Shown here: positions 8,824-17,463 of the stretch, piece by piece | Numbering within the stretch: position 1 is the first letter of the stretch | Layout of the letters: the number at the start of each line of letters is the position of its first letter | Assembly: GCF_000019905.1 (NCBI RefSeq) | Contig: NC_010556.1 | Coordinates: 398,001 to 462,000 of the forward strand | DNA length: 64,000 nt | From: Exiguobacterium artemiae 255-15 | Lineage (GTDB): Bacteria; Bacillota; Bacilli; Exiguobacteriales; Exiguobacteriaceae | Direction: 5' to 3' | Notes under the pieces: model-generated | Database searches by the model: none | Told to the model about the DNA's origin: nothing | Seen by the model: only the letters and a program-made list of their open reading frames with translations | Translations under genes and position numbers: made by a program

Positions 8824-10038
8824 TTAAATCAGCTCCATCAATAAAGTAGTGGGGTGTTCGATCAATCCGGCGAACCGGTTCGTAAAAGCAACGGCCGTTG
8901 CGCCGTCGGCGACGCGGTGATCAAAGGACATCGAGAGATTCATCATCGAACGGATGACGATTTGATCGTGGTCGTCAACACAGACCCGTTTTTTTGTTTT
9001 ATGGAAGGCAATCAAAGCAGTTTCCGGATAGTTGATGATTGGCGTCGCTCCCGTACTTCCGAGGGGACCGACATTACTCATCGTGAACGTGCTTGGTTTC
9101 AGGTCTGCAGCGCGTAAATCGCCTGTCTTGGCACGGGCCGACAGTTCTGCGACACGCGTGTGCAACTGTTGCATCGTCAATTTGTCAGCGTCACGGACGA
9201 CCGGCACAATCAGTCCATCCGCCGTCTCGGTTGCGACGCCGATATGAAACTGTTGCTCGAGAATGATCTGTTCGTTGGCCTCATCAAGTTTAGCGTTAAA
9301 GACCGGGAAGTCTTGCAGTGCGAAGATCAAGGCTTTAATGAAAAAGGCGTTGACGCTGATCGGTTTACCGGCCGTCTTTAATTCTTCGCGTAAGGCGAGC
9401 AGGCGGGTCATATCGACTTCTTCGAAATGCGTGACATGCGGAATCGTAAAGAGCGACTGTGTCATTTTTTTAGCGATCTGCTTCCGGATGCCTCGGAACG
9501 GAATCGTTTCGACCGGGTTAGCGGAAAGTGTACTTGTCTGTTCGACGACATCGGTTTTCTCGACGGAAGTATCGGCATCAAGGAACCGCCGGACATCTTC
9601 CTCTGTCACACGACCTGACGGATCGGAAGGCGGAACTTGTTCCAAATCAATTCCATGTTCACGTGCGATTTTACGCGTGTACGGTGTAGCCAAGACACGC
9701 CGATTATTTGACGGAACAGCCGGTGTGACAACAGGCGGCCGGACTTTGATTTGTTCCGTCGTCTGCTGGATCGGTTGTTCCGCAGTTACGGCCGTTTCTG
9801 TTTCAAGGGCTTCAATCAATAATAGGACCGTACCGACCGAGACGGTTTGACCGACAGGGATGATGAGGTCCGTAACGACACCGGAAACCGGTGCCGGTAA
9901 TTCAGCGACCATTTTATCGGTCGACACTTCGACGACAGGCTGATCAATTGTGACACGATCCCCGACCCGGACCAGATAGTTCGCGATTTCACCTTCCGTC
10001 ATCCCTTCACCGACGTCATGCAGCTTTACTTCAATCAT
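8824..10038 (-). CDS. Lipoamide acyltransferase (E2) of a branched-chain/aryl 2-oxoacid dehydrogenase complex
   Basis: Core of the complex; transfers the acyl group from lipoyl-lysine to CoA. Domain order in 404 residues: one lipoyl domain with the lipoylated Lys42 in STDKMVAE; a Pro/Thr/Gln-rich linker (about 80-112); a peripheral subunit-binding domain at 115-153 (ATPYTRKIAREHGI...GRVTEEDV); and the catalytic domain with SFDHRVADGA giving His374 and Asp378. The ATG at 10038 is preferred because AAGGAG sits eight bases upstream; the frame also opens with GTG at 10047. Substrate cannot be read from E2 alone; linkage to phenylalanine dehydrogenase suggests phenylpyruvate as well as or instead of branched-chain oxoacids. 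Confidence 0.9.
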   Translation of the reverse strand: MIEVKLHDVGEGMTEGEIANYLVRVGDRVTIDQPVVEVSTDKMVAELPAPVSGVVTDLIIPVGQTVSVGTVLLLIEALETETAVTAEQPIQQTTEQIKVRPPVVTPAVPSNNRRVLATPYTRKIAREHGIDLEQVPPSDPSGRVTEEDVRRFLDADTSVEKTDVVEQTSTLSANPVETIPFRGIRKQIAKKMTQSLFTIPHVTHFEEVDMTRLLALREELKTAGKPISVNAFFIKALIFALQDFPVFNAKLDEANEQIILEQQFHIGVATETADGLIVPVVRDADKLTMQQLHTRVAELSARAKTGDLRAADLKPSTFTMSNVGPLGSTGATPIINYPETALIAFHKTKKRVCVDDHDQIVIRSMMNLSMSFDHRVADGATAVAFTNRFAGLIEHPTTLLMELI

Positions 10039-10050
10039 CACATTCACTCC

Positions 10051-11049
10051 TTAAAAATCGACCGTACGCTGGATCGCTTCAAGCACACGCGTCGGCGTCG
10101 GGATGTAATGGTCCTCCAGGGCGAATAATGGAACAGGAACGTCGAACCCGGTGACGCGGGCAACTGGTGCCCGTAAATATAAGAACGAAGTATCGTTGAT
10201 CAGCGCAAGCAGATCATTTCCAAGACCACCCGTTGCCTGGGCTTCATGAATGATCACAGCCCGGCCGGTTTTTTGGACCGATGCTGAAATCGTTTCACGA
10301 TCCAGCGGATAAAGGGTCCGTAAATCAATCACTTCACAGGAGATACCACGGGTCGCGGCTTCCGTCGCGGCTTTTTGTGCGACTTGAACCATTGCTCCCC
10401 AGGCAATCAGGGTCACGTCCTGCCCTTCGGTGATGCAGTTGGCTTTACCGATTTCAATCGTATACGCTTCACTCGGAACCGGCTCCTTAAAGGCCCGGTA
10501 ACTCCGCATCGACTCGAGGAACAGGACCGGGTCCGGATCTTCAATGGCGGCAATCAATAATCCTTTCGCATCATACGGCGTCGAAGGGCAGACGACTTTC
10601 AGGCCGGGCATCGAAGTAAACAGCGCTTCCGTACTGTCGGAATGGATTTCCGGTGCCCGAATGCCGGCTCCATAAGGTGCACGGATGACCATCGGTACAC
10701 CGTAACGTCCCATTGTCCGCATCCGGATCCGTGAGACGTGGGTCATGATCTGTTCGTAAGCAGGATAGATAAAACCGAGAAATTGGATTTCGACAATCGG
10801 CTTAAATCCGTTGACCGCGAGACCGATCGATGTTCCGACGATGCCGGCTTCACTAAGCGGCGTATCGATGATCCGGTCTTCCCCGAACTCTTCCTGCAAA
10901 CCGTCCGTTGCCCGGAAGACACCGCCGTTTTTTCCGACATCTTCTCCGAGTACAAGCGTCGTCTCATCGTCCGTCAGTTTTGTCCGTAAAGCATCGGTGA
11001 CAGCCTGGACAAGCGTCATCTCTGTTTGCCGATTGATAGGTGTCGCCAT
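10051..11049 (-). CDS. 2-oxoacid dehydrogenase E1 component, beta subunit
   Basis: Partner of the E1alpha subunit in thiamine-diphosphate-dependent decarboxylation of a 2-oxoacid and reductive acylation of E2. The 332-residue protein shows the E1beta pattern: GEDVGKNGGVFRATDGL near residue 35, the SEAGIVG segment with the Glu that activates the cofactor, the GAGIRAPEIHSDS region, and the C-terminal transketolase-type domain with VARVTGFDVPVP. An AAGGGGG site precedes the ATG, two bases after the E1alpha stop. It matches bkdAB/acoB/pdhB families; naming after a substrate would be speculative. Confidence 0.92.
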   Translation of the reverse strand: MATPINRQTEMTLVQAVTDALRTKLTDDETTLVLGEDVGKNGGVFRATDGLQEEFGEDRIIDTPLSEAGIVGTSIGLAVNGFKPIVEIQFLGFIYPAYEQIMTHVSRIRMRTMGRYGVPMVIRAPYGAGIRAPEIHSDSTEALFTSMPGLKVVCPSTPYDAKGLLIAAIEDPDPVLFLESMRSYRAFKEPVPSEAYTIEIGKANCITEGQDVTLIAWGAMVQVAQKAATEAATRGISCEVIDLRTLYPLDRETISASVQKTGRAVIIHEAQATGGLGNDLLALINDTSFLYLRAPVARVTGFDVPVPLFALEDHYIPTPTRVLEAIQRTVDF

Positions 11050-11050
11050 G

Positions 11051-12103
11051 TTAATTCCCCCTTGCAGTCAGATAATCCGTTTTTTGACGGACTAAATCGT
11101 CCGGTAATGTTGCAAACGTATGGTCAAATAAATCATTGACGTCAGGCGGCGGGAAGGATTCCATCGTCTTGACGGCGGCTTCGACTTCTTCCTGATGACG
11201 GGACCGAATCGTTTCGATCTCCTGCTCATCATAAAAGCCCTGTTCCTTCATGAATGCTTCTAGTCGCTCGAGAGGATCCACTCGGTCCCGGGAGCGTTCC
11301 TGATCGCGGTATTTCGACGGATCGTCCGCCGTCGTATGGGCACCGAAGCGCCACGTGACGGCTTCGATCAATGTCGGACCGCCACCGGAACGGGCCCGCT
11401 CCAGTGCTTTTTGCATCGTGAAATACACGGCGAACACGTCATTGCCGTCAATCCGTACACTTGGCATACCGTATGCCAATGCTTTTTGGGCAATCGTTTC
11501 CGAATGCATCTGTTTTTGAATCGGGACGGAAATCGCATAGCCGTTGTTTTGATTAAACAGGATCACCGGAGCCTGGAAGACGCTGGCGAAATTCATGCCT
11601 TCATGAAAATCACCTTCCGACGTCGCTCCGTCGCCAAAGTAAGCGACGGCAACTTGGGTCGATCCTTTTCGTTTTTCCGCCCATGCCGCACCGACTGCGT
11701 GCGGAATTTGTGTGGCGATCGGAACAGCGGGTGGAAAGATATGCAACTCATCCGTCGCGACACAGCCTTCGACGCGTCCGTTCCAATATAAGAACGTCCG
11801 GACCATGTCGGCGCCAAACGTCAGTGTTGCTCCGTGATCCCGGTATGTCGGGAAGACCCAGTCTTTGTCCTGCAACGCATACGCACTGCCGACCTGTGCG
11901 GCTTCCTGTCCTTCGAACGGTGCATAGGTGCCAAGCCGCCCTTGACGTTGGAGATTGATCGCTTTCCGGTCAAACGTCCGGATTCGGTTCATATGTGTAA
12001 ATAAGGCGAGGCTCAAGTCTTTTGTCAGCAAATCGGTTTTAGATGTATCCGTCACTTGTCCCGCATCATCAAGGATCCGGTAAATCGGAAATTCGGTTTC
12101 CAT
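11051..12103 (-). CDS. 2-oxoacid dehydrogenase E1 component, alpha subunit
   Basis: Thiamine diphosphate-binding subunit that decarboxylates a 2-oxoacid. The cofactor motif runs from GDGATSEGD at residue 157 to NQNNGYA at about 190, the classic GDG-(N)-NN pattern. Residues upstream (FPTYRDHG at 84) match E1alpha of branched-chain and acetoin/pyruvate complexes. The ATG at 12103 is chosen because GGAGGTG sits seven bases before it; an earlier ATG at 12118 overlaps the phenylalanine dehydrogenase stop and contains that ribosome site. Order pdh-E1alpha-E1beta-E2-E3 differs from the usual Bacillus bkd operon, which carries ptb, bcd and buk; none of those is here. Confidence 0.92.
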   Translation of the reverse strand: METEFPIYRILDDAGQVTDTSKTDLLTKDLSLALFTHMNRIRTFDRKAINLQRQGRLGTYAPFEGQEAAQVGSAYALQDKDWVFPTYRDHGATLTFGADMVRTFLYWNGRVEGCVATDELHIFPPAVPIATQIPHAVGAAWAEKRKGSTQVAVAYFGDGATSEGDFHEGMNFASVFQAPVILFNQNNGYAISVPIQKQMHSETIAQKALAYGMPSVRIDGNDVFAVYFTMQKALERARSGGGPTLIEAVTWRFGAHTTADDPSKYRDQERSRDRVDPLERLEAFMKEQGFYDEQEIETIRSRHQEEVEAAVKTMESFPPPDVNDLFDHTFATLPDDLVRQKTDYLTARGN

Positions 12104-12117
12104 TGGTGTCACCTCCA

Positions 12118-13260
12118 TTAGTCGTTACGGATGTTCCATTTCGGTTTGATCGTATTCGTAAAGATATTGTTATGACGAGACCGGATCTGAATCCGTTTGT
12201 TGCACATCCGGTTGGCGGCTTCGAGTGTCGTGATTGATTCTGCATGCGACTCGTTAAACACTTCTAGCACCGCATCATAGATATGTTTCGTTTTTAACAG
12301 GACACGTTCATGGTTTGCCCCGTACAGTTCGTCAGCGACTTGAATCAGACCGCCGCCGTTGACGATATAATCGGGTGCATATAAAATCCCGCGTTGCTGT
12401 AATTCGAGTGCCAGCGCATCGTCGGCCAGCTGGTTGTTGGCCGATCCGCAGATGGCTTTACATTGCAACTGTCCGATATTCGCCGCCTGGATGACACCAC
12501 CATAGGCACACGGGACAAAGATGTCCGCATCTGTCAGATGAATTTCATGGGCAGCAATGACACGGACCGTTCCCGGTGTTTTTTCCGCCTGCTCAACGAG
12601 AGCAGCGAGAACGGCTTCGCTCAAATCGGATACATACAGATTCGCGCCGGCGGACAATAACTGTTCGGCAACTTTATAGCCGACTTTTCCAAGTCCCTGG
12701 ACGGCATAACTGGCCCGGCTCAAGTCATCGGATCCGTATAAGGTTTCGACAGTTGCCCGCAAACCGTAAATGACACCTTCTGCCGTCGGAATCGATGAAT
12801 CGCCGCTGCCGCCGAAGGCTTCCGGAATCCCGACGATCCGTGACGTTTCCCGGCTGGCATGGACGAAATCGTCCATCGTCGTGCCCATGTCCGTTCCGGT
12901 ATAAAACCGTCCGCCGAGCGAATCGACGAATCGTCCGAAAGCACGGAACAATTCAGGTGTTTTGTCTGTTGCCGGATTGCCGATGATGACGGCTTTCCCG
13001 CCGCCGAAATCAACGTCGGCTGCAGCGCATTTATACGTCATGCCGCGTGACAGCCGCAAGACATCATCGAGAGCTTCATCGACGGTCGAATACGGTGCCA
13101 TCCGGCAACCACCTAGGGCGGGACCGAGTGTCGTATCATGAATGGCAATGATGGCTTGCAGACCGGACACAGGATCATTACAAAAAACGACCTGCTCGTG
13201 ACCTGAGATTTTTTCCATGATCGATAGCGATGGATTTGTGGATGGGTTCAACATGTTCAT
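12118..13260 (-). CDS. pdh: Phenylalanine dehydrogenase (Glu/Leu/Phe/Val dehydrogenase family)
   Basis: NAD-dependent oxidative deamination of L-phenylalanine to phenylpyruvate. The 380-residue protein has both catalytic lysines (K77 in GMTYK, K89 in FGGGK) and the dinucleotide motif GLGKVG (189-194). Leucine dehydrogenase was considered, but signature positions follow phenylalanine dehydrogenase: [42 protein letters not shown] and a C-terminal KPKWNI, as I recall the Lysinibacillus sphaericus enzyme. The two specificity residues known from that enzyme, Gly124 and Leu307, correspond to Gly122 and Leu305 here, where leucine dehydrogenases have Ala and Val. A Gly replaces the usual Ala just before the last motif (NGGGLI). 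It opens a coupled operon with the E1alpha gene. Confidence 0.88.
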   Translation of the reverse strand: MNMLNPSTNPSLSIMEKISGHEQVVFCNDPVSGLQAIIAIHDTTLGPALGGCRMAPYSTVDEALDDVLRLSRGMTYKCAAADVDFGGGKAVIIGNPATDKTPELFRAFGRFVDSLGGRFYTGTDMGTTMDDFVHASRETSRIVGIPEAFGGSGDSSIPTAEGVIYGLRATVETLYGSDDLSRASYAVQGLGKVGYKVAEQLLSAGANLYVSDLSEAVLAALVEQAEKTPGTVRVIAAHEIHLTDADIFVPCAYGGVIQAANIGQLQCKAICGSANNQLADDALALELQQRGILYAPDYIVNGGGLIQVADELYGANHERVLLKTKHIYDAVLEVFNESHAESITTLEAANRMCNKRIQIRSRHNNIFTNTIKPKWNIRND

Positions 13261-13279
13261 AAAAACATCCTCCTAACTT

Positions 13280-13295
13280 TAGTAAGCGCTTTCAT
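13280..13295 (-). promoter_or_regulatory. CcpA cre-like site upstream of pdh
   Basis: TAGTAAGCGCTTTCAT lies in the 43-base gap between the thioesterase and phenylalanine dehydrogenase genes. It differs from a full cre (TTGTAAGCGCTTTCAT) at one position. It suggests carbon catabolite repression of the dehydrogenase genes, by roadblock or at a local promoter. Confidence 0.6.
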
Positions 13296-13303
13296 TTTTA
13301 AGT

Positions 13304-13699
13304 TCAAAAAACATGCGGCGTCAACTTTTCCTGAATCAGCTGCTTATTTAAGATAATCTGTTTGACTTCCCCAAGACCGATGACACGATTGCCGTGTCTG
13401 ACTTCGACTTTTGCCAATACGCGACCCGGGGTAAGCTCACTGACAACGGCTTCAATCCGGATATTCGATCCGAGTGTCGCCATTCCTACATGCTTTAAGG
13501 AAACAGCTCCACCGACACCTTCCTCCTGTTCTTCCAGATAAGGAAGGATGAGTTTTCGGGCAGCCCATTCCATATGATAGACCATCGAGACGGTCGAATA
13601 GGCGGGATGGACAACCACACCCTCAAACTGTGCAAACATTTCTTCTGTGACAGTCGTCTCGATCACCGCAGAGTCGCCGAGCGACAAACCGTTTTTCAC
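13304..13699 (-). CDS. FlK-type hot-dog acyl-CoA thioesterase
   Basis: A 131-residue hot-dog fold protein resembling fluoroacetyl-CoA thioesterase FlK. FlK uses Thr42, Glu50 and His76; the same residues occur here at Thr36, Glu44 (HMEWAAR) and His70 (LKHVGMATLG), with exactly matching spacing. The FlK Arg120 position is Gln114. Function is therefore probably acyl- or aryl-CoA hydrolysis. It is the first gene of the minus-strand run with phenylalanine dehydrogenase and the E1-E3 genes and is divergent from paaK, so it is a candidate replacement for PaaI/PaaY, clearing stalled phenylacetyl-CoA derivatives. Substrate is inferred from context only. Confidence 0.75.
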   Translation of the reverse strand: MKNGLSLGDSAVIETTVTEEMFAQFEGVVVHPAYSTVSMVYHMEWAARKLILPYLEEQEEGVGGAVSLKHVGMATLGSNIRIEAVVSELTPGRVLAKVEVRHGNRVIGLGEVKQIILNKQLIQEKLTPHVF

Positions 13700-13744
13700 G
13701 TCGATTCCCCCTTACCCCTGACCAGAGCTGGTCTTACCAAAAAC

Positions 13745-13753
13745 AGTATAACA
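13745..13753 (-). promoter_or_regulatory. Extended -10 promoter of the thioesterase/pdh operon
   Basis: On the minus strand TGTTATACT forms a TGN-extended -10 element (TATACT), about 46 bases before the thioesterase start. No good -35 hexamer is visible, as is common for extended -10 promoters. Confidence 0.5.
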
Positions 13754-13928
13754 CTTGTCACACGATATTTTATCAATCAGTTACAAAATGAGCAAACAAT
13801 TTCAGGAATATTTTCCAAAAAGAAATATCGTTTTTTGAGTTTCTCTGTAGGAAAGGTCTTTATTCACATATTTAATCGAAATAAAGACGGATCTTAAGAA
13901 AGTTGGGAGCTTTTAACAAAATGAAGGA

Positions 13929-13957
13929 TTGACAACATTGTGAACGTATCGTAGTTT
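13929..13957 (+). promoter_or_regulatory. Putative paaK promoter
   Basis: TTGACA at 13929-13934 is followed after 17 bases by TAGTTT at 13952-13957. The -35 is perfect and the -10 is weak, which would fit a regulated promoter. Confidence 0.5.
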
Positions 13958-13975
13958 AATGGTATAACCATTTTA

Positions 13976-13987
13976 AAACGAACGTTT
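13976..13987 (+). promoter_or_regulatory. Putative operator AAACG-AA-CGTTT before paaK
   Basis: A perfect 5-bp inverted repeat with a two-base spacer lies just downstream of the predicted paaK transcription start, where a repressor would block initiation. The core AACGNNCGTT equals the site I recall for TetR-type PaaR of Thermus. The only repressor visible here is PaaX, so the binding protein is uncertain. Confidence 0.45.
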
Positions 13988-14024
13988 ATTTATTGTGTTA
14001 TATAGACGCGGGAAGGGGTGCCAC

Positions 14025-15320
14025 TTGTATAACGAAATCCTGGAAACGATGGAAGCGGAAGAACGGACGCGCTTACAACTGACAAGTCTACGAGAGACCG
14101 TTCGTCATGTGATGGAACATGTTCCGTTTTATCAAACCCGCTTCAAGGAACGGGGACTTGATGCCGAAGCACTGCAAACGATGGCAGACATCCAAAAGTT
14201 GCCGTTCACGTATAAAAGTGACCTTCGGGAACAGTATCCGTTCGGATTGTTTGCCGTTCCGCCGCATGAAGCGGTGCGGATCCATGCCTCATCCGGAACA
14301 AGCGGAAAACCAACCGTCGTCGGTTATACACAAAGTGACCTCGATGACTGGTCGACCGCTGTTGCACGTGGTCTGGTCGCCATCGGTGCTGAAAAAACCG
14401 ATTTGTTGCACAACGCCTACGGCTACGGTCTGTTCACCGGCGGACTTGGCTTGCACAGCGGAGCTGAACAGCTGGGAATGACGATTGTTCCCGTGTCCGG
14501 CGGTAATACGGATCGGCAAATCACATTGATTGAAGATTTTCAGCCGCGCGGAATTTGCGGAACACCGTCTTATATGTTGCATCTGGCGGAACGGATGGAA
14601 GAGAAGGGTCTCGATCCGAAGATGAGCAGCCTCCGGTACGGGATTTTCGGAGCCGAGCCATGGTCGGAAGAGCTGCGGCAGACCCTCGAAGACAAGTGGG
14701 GGATTCGGGCATTTGACATCTATGGTCTCAGCGAAATCATGGGTCCCGGTGTCGCGATGGAATGTCAGGAACAAAACGGATTGCATCTGATGGATGATTT
14801 GTTCATCACAGAAGTCATTGATCCCGTAACGGGCGAACCGCTACCAGAAGGAATGGTCGGGGAACTCGTTTTTACAAGCTTAAAAAAGAAAGCGCTTCCA
14901 ATCATCCGGTACCGGACCGGGGATTTGGCATCCGTGACGACAGAAGTCTGTGCCTGCGGCCGGACGACGACCCGGATGTCACGGGTCAAAGGACGAACGG
15001 ACGACATGATGATTATCCGGGGCGTCAATGTTTTCCCGTCCGAAATCGAACGGGTGCTGTTGCAACAACCGGGTGTCACACCGCACTATCAAATTCACCG
15101 GATTCAACGGGCAGGACTTGAAGCACTGGAACTGCACATCGAGCTCGAAGCTGGGACGGTTGCCGAAGAGCTGAAGCGGGTCATCTGTCATGCGATGAAA
15201 ACAGAATGTCTGATATCAGTGGATCTGATTTGTCACCCGCCATATGGACTTCCGCGGTCTGAAGGCAAGGCCGTTCGAATCATCGACCGTCGCACAGAGT
15301 CTGAGAAGAAGTTTGTTTAA
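14025..15320 (+). CDS. paaK: Phenylacetate--CoA ligase
   Basis: Activates phenylacetate to phenylacetyl-CoA with ATP, forming AMP. The 431-residue adenylate-forming enzyme has the P-loop SSGTSGKPT at residues 89-97, the YGLSEIMGPG acyl-adenylate motif, and the C-terminal RTDDMMIIRGVNVFPSEIE region typical of PaaK. A TTG start at 14025 is chosen because GGAAGGGGTG precedes it; an in-frame GTG at 13995 would put that ribosome site inside the gene. It heads the paa cluster, followed by paaA after 17 bases. With the divergent 2-oxoacid dehydrogenase making phenylacetyl-CoA directly, PaaK would serve exogenous phenylacetate or recycled acid. Confidence 0.95.
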   Translation: MYNEILETMEAEERTRLQLTSLRETVRHVMEHVPFYQTRFKERGLDAEALQTMADIQKLPFTYKSDLREQYPFGLFAVPPHEAVRIHASSGTSGKPTVVGYTQSDLDDWSTAVARGLVAIGAEKTDLLHNAYGYGLFTGGLGLHSGAEQLGMTIVPVSGGNTDRQITLIEDFQPRGICGTPSYMLHLAERMEEKGLDPKMSSLRYGIFGAEPWSEELRQTLEDKWGIRAFDIYGLSEIMGPGVAMECQEQNGLHLMDDLFITEVIDPVTGEPLPEGMVGELVFTSLKKKALPIIRYRTGDLASVTTEVCACGRTTTRMSRVKGRTDDMMIIRGVNVFPSEIERVLLQQPGVTPHYQIHRIQRAGLEALELHIELEAGTVAEELKRVICHAMKTECLISVDLICHPPYGLPRSEGKAVRIIDRRTESEKKFV

Positions 15321-15337
15321 GCAAAGGAGGAAATGAA

Positions 15338-16309
15338 ATGTACGATGCGACGCATCTTTTTGAACCACCGGTCATGACCGAAGAGGAAAAAATGGAACGA
15401 TTTAAAGAACGGATCGAAAACGGGGAAAAAATTGAAGCCGACGACTGGATGCCTGATTTCTACCGGGACACGCTGATCAAATTGATTTCGATGCACGGCA
15501 TCAGTGAAATCATGGGCGCCTTACCGGAAAAAGAATGGGTGCCGAAAGCGCCGTCCTTACGCCGGAAACTTGGTATCATGGCAAAAGTCCAGGATGAGAT
15601 GGGACATGGTCAACTCCTGCTTCGGGTCGTTGAGGACTTGATGAAACCGTACGGGAAAACACGGGCGGATCTGATGGATGACTTATTCACGGGACGTCTT
15701 AAATTCCATAACGTCTTCCATATGCCGACCCGTTCCTGGGCAGACGCCGGGACAATCGGCTGGCTCGTCGACGGGGCAGCAATCATTACCCAGACGAACA
15801 TGCTCGGAGCTTCCTACGGACCGTATGCACGGGCATTGCAACGGATTTGTGCCGAAGAAGTGTTCCATGCCCAGCACGGCGAATCAATCATCATGGCTCT
15901 GGCAGAAGGGACACCGGAACAAAAAGCAATGATTCAGGAATCGCTGGACGAGTGGTGGGAATCCCTGTTGATGTTCTTCGGTCCGGCATCAAAAGAAACG
16001 ACCGGTACGTCCAAACAGGACGTGACGATCGCTTATAAAATCCGGACGAAGACAAACGAAGAGTTGCGGCAAAATTTCTTTACGAAATATGTTCCCCGTA
16101 TCCGTTCGCTTGGTCTCATCATTCCGGATCCGACATTACGGTTTGATGAGGAAACCGGACAATGGATTTACGCCCAGCCGGACTGGACGGAATTCAAGAA
16201 AATCATTCAGGGCGGCTGTCCCCGTTCGAAGGAACGGCTCGCCTTACGCCAAACTTCATATCAAAACAATGCCTGGGTGCGCGAGGCACTTGCTGAGACG
16301 ATCGGCTGA
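15338..16309 (+). CDS. paaA: Ring 1,2-epoxidase (phenylacetyl-CoA monooxygenase) alpha subunit PaaA
   Basis: Catalytic diiron subunit that epoxidises the aromatic ring of phenylacetyl-CoA. The 323-residue helical protein shows two ExxH iron-binding motifs, E87xxH90 (QDEMGHGQ) and E174xxH177 (AEEVFHAQHGE), as expected for the bacterial multicomponent monooxygenase fold. Length and order paaA-B-C-D match the known operon. Start codon follows an AAAGGAGG site. Electron supply is unclear because no PaaE-type ferredoxin reductase gene is found in this window. Confidence 0.96.
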   Translation: MYDATHLFEPPVMTEEEKMERFKERIENGEKIEADDWMPDFYRDTLIKLISMHGISEIMGALPEKEWVPKAPSLRRKLGIMAKVQDEMGHGQLLLRVVEDLMKPYGKTRADLMDDLFTGRLKFHNVFHMPTRSWADAGTIGWLVDGAAIITQTNMLGASYGPYARALQRICAEEVFHAQHGESIIMALAEGTPEQKAMIQESLDEWWESLLMFFGPASKETTGTSKQDVTIAYKIRTKTNEELRQNFFTKYVPRIRSLGLIIPDPTLRFDEETGQWIYAQPDWTEFKKIIQGGCPRSKERLALRQTSYQNNAWVREALAETIG

Positions 16310-16322
16310 AGGAGGAAAGACC

Positions 16323-16667
16323 ATGACGGAAACGTTTTATCAAGAGTTCGAAGTGTTCAGTAAACGGACGCCGAATGCAGCCTTTACGCATCAGTTCAGT
16401 TTACTGGCACCGAATAAAGAGATGGCTCTACTGATGGCGCAGGAAAATTTCATGCGCCGCGAACCGGTCGTCGACATCTGGGTCGTCAAACGGGCCGATA
16501 TCCGGGGAATGACACCGGATGAAAAGCTGATGCTGCAACGGCTCGACAACAAAGATTACCGGACGACGAAAGGGTACGGTTACCTGAAGAAAAAATGGCG
16601 TCATTATGAGCAACAGATGCTCGATGAAAAAGAAATCATGTCCTGGCAAGGAGGCGATTCGAAATGA
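16323..16667 (+). CDS. paaB: Phenylacetyl-CoA epoxidase subunit PaaB
   Basis: Small structural subunit of the ring epoxidase, bridging PaaAC heterodimers in characterised complexes. The 114-residue product begins MTETFYQEFEVFSKR and has the family segments HQFSLLAPNKEMALLMAQENF and VVDIWVVKR. The open frame extends upstream to 16089 inside paaA, but the ATG at 16323 has an AAGGAGG site seven bases before it and gives the expected PaaB length. It ends with an ATGA overlap into paaC. No catalytic residues are expected. Confidence 0.95.
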   Translation: MTETFYQEFEVFSKRTPNAAFTHQFSLLAPNKEMALLMAQENFMRREPVVDIWVVKRADIRGMTPDEKLMLQRLDNKDYRTTKGYGYLKKKWRHYEQQMLDEKEIMSWQGGDSK

Positions 16668-17449
16668 CGGAAACAGAACGTTTAGCGTTGGCTTCACTGC
16701 TCTATCAACTGGCGGATGATGACTTTTTATACGCCTACCGGGGATCAGAGTGGTTAGGGCTCGCTCCGCATATCGAAGAAGATGTCGCGTCATCCTCGAT
16801 TGCCCAGGATTCGATGGGGCATGCGGCGATGTACTATCAGCTGCTTGAAGAAATCGGAGAAGGAAAAGCCGATGCACTCGCACACGTCCGGCTTGCGCAC
16901 GAACGGAAAAACTCCGTTCTCGTCGAACGCGTCAACGGACCGGGCTATTATATGGAAAACCCGGAATACGACTGGGCCTACGCCGTTGTCCGCAACTATT
17001 GTTACACGCTCGCGAAAAAGGTTCGGATTGATTCGTTGAAAAAAAGCAGTTATACGCCGCTTGCGGCCCTCGCCGTCAAGGTCAACATGGAGTTGTATTA
17101 TCATCTGCTGCACTGGCAGACGTGGTTCACCCAGCTGTATCAATCGACGGAAACAGCCCGTCAGAAAATGGATGCGGCGCTTGAACGGGTGCTGGCAGAC
17201 TTCGGTGATCTGTTTGATTACGGGGAAGCGTCAGAACTGATTGATGAAATGCGGTTGATTGAAGGTCAGGGGATTTTACTGGATCGCTGGTATCAGGCAC
17301 TGACGCCGGTGCTCGTCGATCTAAACGTCACGTTGCCGGAAATGAAGATGACCTACAACGGACGAAACGGTGAGCACTCGCCTGATTTGAACGATGCCTT
17401 ATCGACGCTCGGGGAAGTGTATCTGCTCGATCAGTCAGCGGTATGGTGA
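16664..17449 (+). CDS. paaC: Phenylacetyl-CoA epoxidase subunit PaaC
   Basis: Non-catalytic partner of PaaA in the epoxidase core. It is a 261-residue ferritin-like helical protein with the PaaC features LADDDFLYAYRGSEWLG near the N-terminus, IAQDSMGHA near residue 46 and a central LHWQTWFTQL segment. Only fragments of the iron-ligand pattern are conserved, as in other PaaC proteins, which fold like PaaA but bind no functional diiron site. It overlaps paaB by four bases and is followed by paaD after a short gap. Confidence 0.95.
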   Translation: MTETERLALASLLYQLADDDFLYAYRGSEWLGLAPHIEEDVASSSIAQDSMGHAAMYYQLLEEIGEGKADALAHVRLAHERKNSVLVERVNGPGYYMENPEYDWAYAVVRNYCYTLAKKVRIDSLKKSSYTPLAALAVKVNMELYYHLLHWQTWFTQLYQSTETARQKMDAALERVLADFGDLFDYGEASELIDEMRLIEGQGILLDRWYQALTPVLVDLNVTLPEMKMTYNGRNGEHSPDLNDALSTLGEVYLLDQSAVW

Positions 17450-17463
17450 AAGGGGAACGGCAG

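Noticed and set aside
12118-13260. Leucine dehydrogenase (bcd) for the amino acid dehydrogenase
   Set aside because: Substrate-pocket positions (Gly122, Leu305) and long motif stretches follow phenylalanine dehydrogenase; leucine dehydrogenases have Ala and Val there.
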